Assembly (NCBI GenBank): GCA_024707075.1
Contig: JANQAK010000001.1
Coordinates: 828,001-892,000, forward strand
Origin: Afipia sp.
Lineage (GTDB): Bacteria > Pseudomonadota > Alphaproteobacteria > Rhizobiales > Xanthobacteraceae
Reading direction: 5' to 3'
DNA length: 64,000 nucleotides
The notes below the pieces were generated by a model that worked only from the letters and a program-made list of their open reading frames with translations, ran no database searches and was not told the origin of the DNA. How positions within the stretch are numbered: position 1 is the stretch's first letter; every line of letters starts with the position of its first letter. Shown piece by piece: positions 57,381-64,000 of the stretch. A program made the translations under genes and the position numbers.

Positions 57381-58706
57381 TTATTCCTTCGCCGCAACCT
57401 TCTCGCCGGCGGACGGTTTTTCCGCCGCCTTCGCCGCCGGGAAGCACGCCGTGAATGTTGCGCCCTGACCGGGAACGCTTTCGATCAGAAGGCGTCCGCG
57501 ATGACGGTTGAGGATGTGCTTGACCAGCGAAAGGCCAAGACCCGTGCCGCCTTGCGCGCGGCTGTCGCCGACATCGACGCGGTAGAAACGTTCGGTGAGG
57601 CGCGGCAGATGCTCGGGCGCGATACCGGGACCGAAGTCGCGCACCGCGAGACGAACCTCACCCGCCGCATCGCCCGGCGCGGGTTCGCTCAGCGTCACCA
57701 CCACGCGTCCGCCGGACGCGCCGTACTTGAGTCCGTTCTCGATCAGGTTTTCCAGCAGCCGCAACAACTCCTCGCTGTCGCCGGCGACATTGACCGGCGC
57801 GTCCGGCAACTCGACCTCGATAGCGACCTGACGCTCGCTCGCCAGCGGCTCAAGCCCGTCGACCACCTGACGCACCAGCGGCACGACGTCGACCATCTTT
57901 TCCGGACGGACATGGGCGCTGAGCTCGACCCGCGACAGCGACAGCAGATCGTCGATCAGCCGCGCCATGCGGGTGGCCTGCGCGTGCATGATGCCGAGAA
58001 AGCGCTCGCGCGCCTTGGCGTCGTCGCGCGCCGGTCCCTGCAACGTGTCGATGAAACCGGACAGCGCCGCCAGCGGCGTGCGCAGCTCGTGGCTGGCATT
58101 GGCGACGAAGTCCGCGCGCATTTCCTCGACCCGGCGCAGCGGCGTCTGGTCGTGGAACGTCATCAAGATGCAGTATTCGCTGCCGCCGAACGCGGTCGGC
58201 AGCGACAGCGGCGTCACGATCAATTCCATCCAGCGGTCGATGGGCACGCGGTCCACGTAACTGGCGCGCTGCGGCTGGCGGGTCGCGATGGCGTCGCGCA
58301 GCGCCGCGATGATTTCGGGAGAGCGCAACGCGAACAGCGCCAGTTCATTCTTGCGCAAGGCCGGCGCCAGTTGGGACGCGGCGACATTGAAATGCAGCAC
58401 GCGCCCGGCGCGGTCGAGCAGCACGGCGGCGTCCGGCATGCCGCCAACCAGCGCCTGCACCACCGGCGTTTCCGCAGGGCGCGCTCCGATCATGTCGTCG
58501 TTTGCCGGAACGGACTGATGCAGATTCCACGGCACCAGCGCCGCGCCCGCGATCGCGAGAAAGATCATTCCGGCCTGCGGCAGTGTCAGGCCGCCGAACA
58601 CCACCGACGCCGCGAGGCCGAGCGCCGTCGCAATCAGGATGATCGCCGACCGCCGCAGCCGGTCTGACCACGGCGTAAAACCTGGATTCGGAGATGCCAT
58701 CGTCAT
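57381..58706 (-). CDS. PhoR-like sensor histidine kinase
   Basis: A 441-residue membrane kinase. Two N-terminal hydrophobic helices (residues 18-65) with almost no periplasmic loop precede a PAS domain (residues 85-190, MPDAAVLLDRAGRVLHFN). The dimerisation H-box is ADFVANASHELRTPLAALSG. The ATP-binding domain has N box LLRLLENLIENGLKYG, G1 VRDFGPGIAPEHL and G2 GGTGLGLSLVKHI. Layout matches the phosphate sensor PhoR, but no response regulator (phoB), pst or phoU gene is adjacent; gcrA is convergent downstream. The Ala/Lys-rich tail after FPAAKAAEK is unremarkable. Confidence 0.88.
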   Translation of the reverse strand: MTMASPNPGFTPWSDRLRRSAIILIATALGLAASVVFGGLTLPQAGMIFLAIAGAALVPWNLHQSVPANDDMIGARPAETPVVQALVGGMPDAAVLLDRAGRVLHFNVAASQLAPALRKNELALFALRSPEIIAALRDAIATRQPQRASYVDRVPIDRWMELIVTPLSLPTAFGGSEYCILMTFHDQTPLRRVEEMRADFVANASHELRTPLAALSGFIDTLQGPARDDAKARERFLGIMHAQATRMARLIDDLLSLSRVELSAHVRPEKMVDVVPLVRQVVDGLEPLASERQVAIEVELPDAPVNVAGDSEELLRLLENLIENGLKYGASGGRVVVTLSEPAPGDAAGEVRLAVRDFGPGIAPEHLPRLTERFYRVDVGDSRAQGGTGLGLSLVKHILNRHRGRLLIESVPGQGATFTACFPAAKAAEKPSAGEKVAAKE

Positions 58707-58808
58707 GCGTCGTACCTGTTTCGCGCCCGTACCCTCTTTCCGAGTTTCATGATCCGCTTCGGCGTTTCACGAACTTCGGAAAGTCACGGGCACGAGCAGA
58801 TTATCATT

Positions 58809-58886
58809 CTCGTACCGCTTTCTGTTGGAAGTTCCTGAATCGGACTCGCCGCCTGCGCGACAGGAGCTTCCAACAAACTGTACGAG
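58809..58886. repeat. Imperfect long inverted repeat
   Basis: CTCGTAC, then TGTTGGAAG, TTCCTG on one side face CAGGAG, CTTCCAACA and GTACGAG on the other, about 22 bases of paired arms around a 23-base centre. It lies in the 196-base gap below the UPF0104 gene. No T run, so not an ordinary terminator. Could be a dispersed repeat of another family or a small structured RNA. Confidence 0.6.
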
Positions 58887-58902
58887 CTGACGCAAGCCCA
58901 CG

Positions 58903-59964
58903 CTACGAGACCGGAGACTGCGATCCCTGAGCAGATCCCGGCGACCCATTGGGTTTCGCGGCATCGTCGAGCCGTTGCAACGCCGCTGCCACCCGTTTCG
59001 CCCGGAGACCGACAATAAGCTCCCGAAGCGAGAGCAAGATGACAGAAATAATGAACGGCACGAGATAATAAAGCACGCGGAACAGCAGCATGCCGGCCAG
59101 CAGTTCTTCCCGGTCGAACTGGAACAGGCCCACCAGCATCGCGGCATCGAACACACCGAGGCCGCCGGGCGAATGGCTGGCGAAGCCGAGCAGCGTCGCC
59201 GACACGAAGATCACCGCCACGACGACGAACCCGACATGGGGTTCGTCGGGAACCAGGATGTACATCGCCAGCGCGCAGAAACCGAGATCGACGATGCCGA
59301 TCACGATCTGCAACAGCGTCAGCGGGCCGCTGGGCAGCGTGACGGTCCAGCTTCCGCGGCCGACTTCACGCGGCTTGGCCCAGACCCACATGACATAGGC
59401 CACAAGCCCGGCGAGAATGCAGAGCGCGGCGGCACGATTGAGCCAGATCGGCATCTTGTCGATGGAGGCTGCCGCCTCGGGATGATAGGCGACGCCGAGA
59501 CCGAGCACGGCGGCATTGCCGAGCCAGAACGTCAGGCCCGCGAGGAAGCAGACCTTCGCGACATCGACCGCCGTCAGATTCCATGCCGAATAGATGCGAT
59601 AGCGCACCACGCCGCCGGTGAAAACGCTGGCGCCGACGTTGTGGCCGATCGAATAGCTGGTGAACCCGGCGAACGCGGCGATGCGGTAAGGCACCTGGTC
59701 GCGACCGATGGCGCGCAATGCGAACAGGTCATAGAACGTCAGCGTGAAGTAGCCGGCAGCGACGCAAAGTCCGGCAAGGAGGACGGTGCGGACTTCTGTC
59801 TCGCGCAACGCCTCATACAGGTCGTCAGTGTCGAGACCTTTCAGCATCTCGTAGAGGATGAAACAAGCGGTGCCGATGATCGCGATGCTGATCAAAACAC
59901 CTAGCTTGTGCAGGATTTGCTTCTCGCGCATGTACGCGATGGCCCCGCGTAGTGTCTCCAGCAT
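58903..59964 (-). CDS. UPF0104/lysylphosphatidylglycerol synthase-like membrane protein
   Basis: A 353-residue protein with eight to nine transmembrane helices, matching the membrane (flippase-like) half of MprF and the YbhN/UPF0104 family. Signatures are FTSYSIGHNVGASVFTGGVV, RYRIYSAWNLTAVDVAK and FASHSPGGLGVFDAAML. It lacks the MprF cytoplasmic aminoacyl-transferase domain, so lipid lysylation is not expected. It may flip or transport lipids. Single gene on the minus strand. Exact role unknown. Confidence 0.85.
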   Translation of the reverse strand: MLETLRGAIAYMREKQILHKLGVLISIAIIGTACFILYEMLKGLDTDDLYEALRETEVRTVLLAGLCVAAGYFTLTFYDLFALRAIGRDQVPYRIAAFAGFTSYSIGHNVGASVFTGGVVRYRIYSAWNLTAVDVAKVCFLAGLTFWLGNAAVLGLGVAYHPEAAASIDKMPIWLNRAAALCILAGLVAYVMWVWAKPREVGRGSWTVTLPSGPLTLLQIVIGIVDLGFCALAMYILVPDEPHVGFVVVAVIFVSATLLGFASHSPGGLGVFDAAMLVGLFQFDREELLAGMLLFRVLYYLVPFIISVILLSLRELIVGLRAKRVAAALQRLDDAAKPNGSPGSAQGSQSPVS

Positions 59965-60123
59965 CCAGACCTCAAAATCCGATCAAGCATGTCCCCGGCA
60001 TTTGCTGTCCTAGCAGACCGCCGTGGCGACCGCGAGACCGGCTTGACCGATTTGATCCCCTTTATAGGGCGGAAGTCACGTTAAGAATGAGGTCCGCCGC
60101 ACCGCACACGCGTCATATCGGTG

Positions 60124-60642
60124 TCACGCCGCAGCGGCCTGCTCCCGCTGAAAAAACAACAGATCCAGTTCGGTGGATGGCTGGCCGAGGCCGGTCAAAA
60201 GCACATGCGCCTGACCGCGATGGTGAGTCTGGTGATTGAACCAGTGCGCCAGCGCAGGGGCCAGTTGCTGCACGAATTGCTCGGGGCTGGATACACGCCG
60301 GTAGGAAATGGCGCCCGCAATACGGGCATCGTCGAGCCCGTCGACATAGGCCACGATCCGGGCGTCCTCCACGACACGCGCGGCCCGCAGTGAACCGAGC
60401 GTCTCGAACAGGATCGCGTCGAGCCGGGCCGGCGCCTCGCCTTCGCCCGTAAAGCGCTGCATCCAGACGCGATCGGTGACCAGCAGGTGATTCAGCGTGC
60501 CATGGACCGACTTGAAGAAAGCGCCCCGATCGGCCTTGTATTGGGTTTCATCGAGACGCGCAGCGGCATCATAAAGCCGGGCGTTCGCCCACGCGTTGTA
60601 GTGGCCCAACATCCGGAAATGCGACGTCAGACCGCATGTCAT
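60124..60642 (-). CDS. DinB-family protein
   Basis: A 172-residue four-helix-bundle protein. Metal-binding histidines are in FKSVHGTLNHLLVTDRVWM (first) and in HWFNHQTHHRGQAHVLLTG (second), the DinB/YfiT pattern. Such proteins are putative thiol-dependent or metal-dependent transferases (bacillithiol/mycothiol class in Gram-positives); no specific activity is known here. It starts at 60642, within the stop of the upstream membrane gene (TAATG), so the two are translationally coupled. Confidence 0.88.
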   Translation of the reverse strand: MTCGLTSHFRMLGHYNAWANARLYDAAARLDETQYKADRGAFFKSVHGTLNHLLVTDRVWMQRFTGEGEAPARLDAILFETLGSLRAARVVEDARIVAYVDGLDDARIAGAISYRRVSSPEQFVQQLAPALAHWFNHQTHHRGQAHVLLTGLGQPSTELDLLFFQREQAAAA

Positions 60643-60944
60643 TACGCTTCGCCCGCCGACGCAGGCCGCGAGACCACCAGATGGCGCAGCCATGACCCGA
60701 CCGCACAGCCGGCAACATAGACGGCAAACATGACAAGACCGAGATCGAGCCAGTAACCCACGCGGCCCGGCGCCAGATGAAACGCCGAGACGAGGATCAG
60801 CGCCACCACGAATACCGCAACCTTGCGCATCGTGACGGCGGACCAGCCCTGCCCGCGCTGAACCACGGCGATCCAGCCCATCGCAAAGCCGATCAGGGCC
60901 GCGCCCAGCAGCCAGCCCCAGTTGAATGTCGCGAGATAGATCAT
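60642..60944 (-). CDS. Small membrane protein upstream of dinB-like gene
   Basis: A 100-residue protein with three hydrophobic segments: FNWGWLLGAALIGFAMGWIA, then KVAVFVVALILVSAFHLA and LDLGLVMFAVYVAGCAVGSW. The stop overlaps the next start by one base, and its position as first gene of a two-gene operon with a DinB-like gene supports it being real. I recognise no named family. It may be an accessory of the DinB-like enzyme. Confidence 0.72.
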   Translation of the reverse strand: MIYLATFNWGWLLGAALIGFAMGWIAVVQRGQGWSAVTMRKVAVFVVALILVSAFHLAPGRVGYWLDLGLVMFAVYVAGCAVGSWLRHLVVSRPASAGEA

Positions 60945-60970
60945 GAAGTCCCGTCCCTAATGATCTGATG

Positions 60971-61073
60971 CCGTCGCCCTGAGGTGCCGTAGCGAAGCGG
61001 AGGCCTCGAAGGGCGACGGCATGACCATGCGCCATCCTTCGAGGCTCGCAAGAGCTCGCACCTCAGGATGACG
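60971..61073. repeat. Composite palindromic repeat, family A (copy 2)
   Basis: First unit: CCGTCGCCCTGAGGTGCCG paired with CCTCGAAGGGCGACGG. Second unit: CCATCCTTCGAGGCTCGCA paired with GCACCTCAGGATGACG. The two units are the same modules as at 63785-63889, in the opposite order. It lies between the OmpA/BON gene and the small membrane protein gene. Confidence 0.8.
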
Positions 61074-61096
61074 CTTCCACCGACCAGATATCATCT

Positions 61097-62491
61097 TCAC
61101 TTCACCACGAAATCGATGCGCCGGTTCTTGGCCTTGCCGTCGTCGGTGTCGTTGGCGGCAACAGGCTGCTGGCTGCCGTAACCCACTGCCTTCAACCGCT
61201 CCGTCGGCAAGCCGGCCTTGATGAGATAATCCGCCACCGCCTGCGCTCGCTTCTCCGACAGCGCCATGTTGGCGTTGCTGTCGCCGTCGCTGTCGGTGTG
61301 ACCGGCGACCTCGATATTGGCGGTCGGACAGCGCAACGCGGTTTCGATCAGCCGGTCGAGCAGCCCCATGGAATCCTGATCGATGGTCGCCTTGCCGGAT
61401 TCGAACCTGATCCGCGCCTTGCCCAGCAACTCGTAAAACAACTGCTGGCAGACGGTGGGATCGACGCTGCTGGCGACCGGCTTCACCGACACTTCGGCCT
61501 TGTTGGTCCAGCCCTGCGGCAACTGGCCACCGAGACTGTCGCGAATCTGGTCCGCCGCAACCGTGTAAAGCGCGTCGCCCGACAGTTTGACCTCGCGGTC
61601 CGAAATCACCAGCGACCCGGTCGACACCCGCGACAGCGCGCCGAGCGCGGCTACGGCGGCATTGGAAAATCCCTGCGGCGCGCCGACGCTGGCCTTGAGA
61701 TTGTCCACCAGCTTCTCGGAAAAAAATTTCCGGCCGACCGCCGCGACGATGGCCGCATGCACGGCGTTGTCCGGCACGTAGCCCGCCAGCGTCACCGTAT
61801 TGGCCACCGGATCCTTGGTGGCCTGGAAGATATAGGGCGGCGCCTTGATGGCGTTTTCCTTCACCGAATAGCCTTCGGGAAGGTTTCGCAGCGCGGCGAC
61901 GATCGCTTCGCGGCTGCCGATTTCCCGCGCCATGCCGGCCATGCTGACGCTGGTGTCGCTCAGGGTGATCTTGCCGTCCTTGAGCTTGCCGATCTGATCC
62001 ACCAGCAGCAGCGCGGCGACGTCGAAACGCGGCGGCGCGCCCCGCGCCATGCCCATGCGGTCCGACACTTCGGTGCCGCCGGCGATCGCGCGCGTGGCTT
62101 CCGCCAGCCGCGCCTTGCTGGCGGGCAGCGGCGCGTTGCCGCCGAGCGTGATTCTGACCACGTCGCGCTCCACCGACCAGACGAAGGGTTTGGCCTCGGG
62201 GATCAGGCGGGTGTCGTCGTTCAGCAGCCGCACGCCGGAGACGGCCTCGACCTGCGCGGTGGCGCTACGCCGGCCTTCTTCCGAGAAAGCCTCCGCCGAC
62301 AGGGCGACATCGCGGCCGGCCGCGGAGATGCGGGTCTTGTCGAGGACGGTGTCCTTGAGGGCCGCGACCGATCGCGCGGCCAGATCGGCCTCGAGCGGGG
62401 CGGTGCCGGTCCAGATCGCAGCGATCCAAAGAGCGCCCAGGGGAATCAACCCCGGCCACCATTTACGTGCCCAACCTGATATTCGGCTCAT
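61097..62491 (-). CDS. BON-domain OmpA-family protein
   Basis: A 464-residue protein with an N-terminal membrane helix (LIPLGALWIAAIW). BON-like repeats follow in residues about 35-330, with segments such as NTVTLAGYVPDNAVHAAIVA, then an OmpA_C peptidoglycan-binding domain (residues about 345-464). The OmpA core reads FESGKATIDQDSMGLLDRL, IEVAGHTDSDGDSNANMALS and KAVGYGSQQPVAANDT. Similar in layout to mycobacterial ArfA. Likely anchored in the inner membrane and bound to peptidoglycan. Divergent from the deacetylase. Confidence 0.88.
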   Translation of the reverse strand: MSRISGWARKWWPGLIPLGALWIAAIWTGTAPLEADLAARSVAALKDTVLDKTRISAAGRDVALSAEAFSEEGRRSATAQVEAVSGVRLLNDDTRLIPEAKPFVWSVERDVVRITLGGNAPLPASKARLAEATRAIAGGTEVSDRMGMARGAPPRFDVAALLLVDQIGKLKDGKITLSDTSVSMAGMAREIGSREAIVAALRNLPEGYSVKENAIKAPPYIFQATKDPVANTVTLAGYVPDNAVHAAIVAAVGRKFFSEKLVDNLKASVGAPQGFSNAAVAALGALSRVSTGSLVISDREVKLSGDALYTVAADQIRDSLGGQLPQGWTNKAEVSVKPVASSVDPTVCQQLFYELLGKARIRFESGKATIDQDSMGLLDRLIETALRCPTANIEVAGHTDSDGDSNANMALSEKRAQAVADYLIKAGLPTERLKAVGYGSQQPVAANDTDDGKAKNRRIDFVVK

Positions 62492-62660
62492 CCCGGACCT
62501 TCACCTGACGGAATGCAGACAAAACAAACCCTTGCACGGGTGTCAAACGCGAAATGACCAGGGACGGCGCGCCGGAACACAGGGCCGGAGGAAGCTGTTT
62601 CGCGCTTCCGGATAACCGTTTGTTCAACGGTTCCGGCCCAATCTGACAGTTCCGGACAGC

Positions 62661-63743
62661 ATGATCGGCCCCCGACCCATCGTCATGAAACACCTTCGCA
62701 ACAACGTCATTCGCGCCGGCCTCGACGCGCTGTATTTCACCGGCGCGCACCATGTGCTGCGGCCGTGGCTTGCGGGCGTCGGCACCATCTTCATGCTGCA
62801 TCACGCTCGTCCGGCCCGCGACGATATGTTCCAGCCCAACCGGCACCTCGAAATCACGCCGGACTTCCTGCGCGCCGTGCTGGCGCATGTGCGCGCTCTC
62901 GATGTCGACATTGTTTCACTGGACGAAGCGCAACGCCGGATGCGCGAAGGCGATTTTGCGCGCCGCTTCGCCTGCTTCACCTTCGACGACGGCTATCGCG
63001 ACAACCGCGACCACGCCCTGCCGGTGATGCGCGAACAGAACGCGCCGTTCACGGTCTATGTCGCCAGCGATTTCGCCGAGGGAACGGGAAGATTATGGTG
63101 GGTGGCGCTGGAGCGCGTGATCGCCCGCACTGATGCGATCGAGATCGTGCGCGATGGCGCAACCGTGCGGATCGACGCGCACAACGACGCCGCCAAACAA
63201 GACGCCTTCAACCAGATCCACGCGTGGCTGCGGACGCTGCCGGACGATACCGGCGTGCAGCGCGAAGTCGGCGTCCTCTGCGCACGGCATGGCGTCGACG
63301 ATGCCGCCATCGCGCGCGAGCTGTGCATGTCGTGGGACGAGTTGCGCGGCTTCGCCGCCGATCCGCTGGTGACCATCGGCGCGCACACCGTCAGCCACTG
63401 CAATCTGGCGCGGGAGAGCGAAGCCGAGGCGAGGCGGCAGATGCGCGACAGCCGGTCGCGAATCGAAAGCCAGTTGCAAAAGCCCGCGCTGCATTTCGCC
63501 TATCCCTATGGCGACAAGGCCGCCGCCGCCGCGCGTGAGTTTGCACTGGCCTGCGACCTCGGTTTCAGGACCGCGGTGACCACGCGCCCCGGCATGATCT
63601 TCCCGGAAAACGCCGCGCACATGATGGCGCTGCCGCGCATCTCGCTGAACGGCAACTACCAGACCGCACGCTTCCTCTCGGTGCTGACCTCGGGCGCGGC
63701 GACGGCGATGTGGAACGGCTTCCGCCGGGTGGATGCGGCTTAG
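62661..63743 (+). CDS. Polysaccharide deacetylase family protein
   Basis: A 360-residue carbohydrate esterase family 4-like protein. The NodB-homology domain has FACFTFDDGYRDNRDHALPV (catalytic Asp and metal-binding Asp), the His pair in IGAHTVSHCNLARESEAEA, and HFAYPYGDKAAAA. It removes N-acetyl groups from envelope polysaccharides or peptidoglycan. No signal peptide is clear, so it may act on a cytoplasmic or lipid-linked intermediate. The ATG at 62661 starts MIGPRPIVMK; MKHLRNN at 62685 is also possible. Monocistronic. Confidence 0.9.
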   Translation: MIGPRPIVMKHLRNNVIRAGLDALYFTGAHHVLRPWLAGVGTIFMLHHARPARDDMFQPNRHLEITPDFLRAVLAHVRALDVDIVSLDEAQRRMREGDFARRFACFTFDDGYRDNRDHALPVMREQNAPFTVYVASDFAEGTGRLWWVALERVIARTDAIEIVRDGATVRIDAHNDAAKQDAFNQIHAWLRTLPDDTGVQREVGVLCARHGVDDAAIARELCMSWDELRGFAADPLVTIGAHTVSHCNLARESEAEARRQMRDSRSRIESQLQKPALHFAYPYGDKAAAAAREFALACDLGFRTAVTTRPGMIFPENAAHMMALPRISLNGNYQTARFLSVLTSGAATAMWNGFRRVDAA

Positions 63744-63784
63744 AGGCGAAGCGCGAACTCCTCCGCAAGTAATAGTGCTGAAAT

Positions 63785-63889
63785 CGTCATCCTGAGGTGC
63801 GAGCCCTTGCGAGCCTCGAAGGATGACTTTCCGCGATGCCGCCGTCGCCCTTCGAGGCCTTCGCTTCGCTACGGCACCTCAGGGTGACG
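63785..63889. repeat. Composite palindromic repeat, family A (copy 3)
   Basis: First unit: CGTCATCCTGAGGTGCGAG paired with CCTCGAAGGATGAC. Second unit: CCGTCGCCCTTCGAGG paired with GCACCTCAGGGTGACGG. Compared with copy 2 the order of units is exchanged. It lies in the 243-base gap after the deacetylase gene, where it may also stop transcription. Confidence 0.8.
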
Positions 63890-63932
63890 GCAATCGCGTT
63901 TCAAACAGACGTCCGCAATCCCGCCATTCCTT

Positions 63933-63963
63933 GACTTGGGCTTTGCCACGAGGGCTATATCGC
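63933..63963 (+). promoter_or_regulatory. Putative sigma-70 promoter
   Basis: TTGACT (63933-63938) and TATATC (63958-63963) are 19 bases apart, or 18 if the -10 is read as CTATAT. The site sits 24 bases upstream of the partial gene at 63987. Prediction by eye. Confidence 0.45.
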
Positions 63964-63986
63964 CGCCAATCAACATTGGAGGCACC

Positions 63987-64000
63987 ATGTTCAAGGATCT
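63987..64000 (+). CDS. Start of an unidentified gene (partial)
   Basis: ATG at 63987 behind a good ribosome site (GGAGG, 7 bases before). Only the codons for Met-Phe-Lys-Asp and part of the next are in the window. The promoter-like TTGACT/TATATC upstream supports a real gene. Product cannot be named. Confidence 0.5.

Overview
This 64 kb window is ordinary chromosome from a GC-rich alphaproteobacterium, most likely of the Bradyrhizobium/Rhodopseudomonas/Afipia/Nitrobacter group (Nitrobacteraceae). That placement is an inference from gene content: GcrA, a PodJ-like Sel1 protein, the TauE/TIGR02186 pair, a class I lysyl-tRNA synthetase, a SAM-II riboswitch before metZ, and several families of short palindromic intergenic repeats. 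I see no prophage, insertion sequence, CRISPR array, rRNA or plasmid functions. One tRNA is present, tRNA-Gly(CCC) at 40845-40918.

Layout: 1-4.6 kb holds the tldD end, signal peptidase I, a PAN-domain secreted protein, gshA, and a divergent marR/glutathione S-transferase pair. 4.6-11 kb is a fatty acid beta-oxidation operon (acyl-CoA dehydrogenase, thiolase, fused hydratase/3-hydroxyacyl-CoA dehydrogenase) facing a divergent TetR regulator with two look-alike palindromic operators. 11-18 kb holds a PodJ-like polarity protein, the TauE/TIGR02186 pair and an Nramp-related transporter. 17.8-26.5 kb holds the four-gene ligase-associated DNA repair system (phosphoesterase, Lhr-type helicase, MBL exonuclease, ATP ligase). 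It is split into two divergent halves by a periplasmic binding protein gene and a TPR-methyltransferase gene. 26.5-36 kb holds pyrD, a DUF952 gene, an S24 (LexA/CI-like) repressor, lysS, an orphan periplasmic binding protein, a cellulose-synthase-like glycosyltransferase and a Sco protein. 36-47.7 kb holds oxidoreductases, ogt, an EAL protein, a MATE pump, an AidB-like dehydrogenase and dcd. 47.8-52.2 kb has metZ behind a SAM-II riboswitch, then a tightly overlapping OpgC-SGNH-SGNH operon. 52.4-64 kb has apaG/hslO/argF/argD, gcrA, a PhoR-like kinase, a UPF0104 protein, DinB, an OmpA/BON protein and a polysaccharide deacetylase.

Two cross-cutting observations stand out. First, seven genes (the hydratase/dehydrogenase, the acyl-CoA dehydrogenase, lhr, lysS, the glycosyltransferase, a ClpP-like periplasmic protein and the EAL gene) are each broken by a single small indel. 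Six of these lie in or next to a homopolymer run. Since lysS is probably essential, sequencing error is the best explanation, and I annotate these as single CDSs with a frameshift. Second, GC-rich palindromic repeats like those found between genes have also inserted inside the coding sequences of the ligase (in frame) and of its partner helicase.

The least explained module is the OpgC acyltransferase with two paralogous exported SGNH proteins, one of which has lost conserved active-site residues. I propose it as a candidate envelope-glycan O-acylation system.
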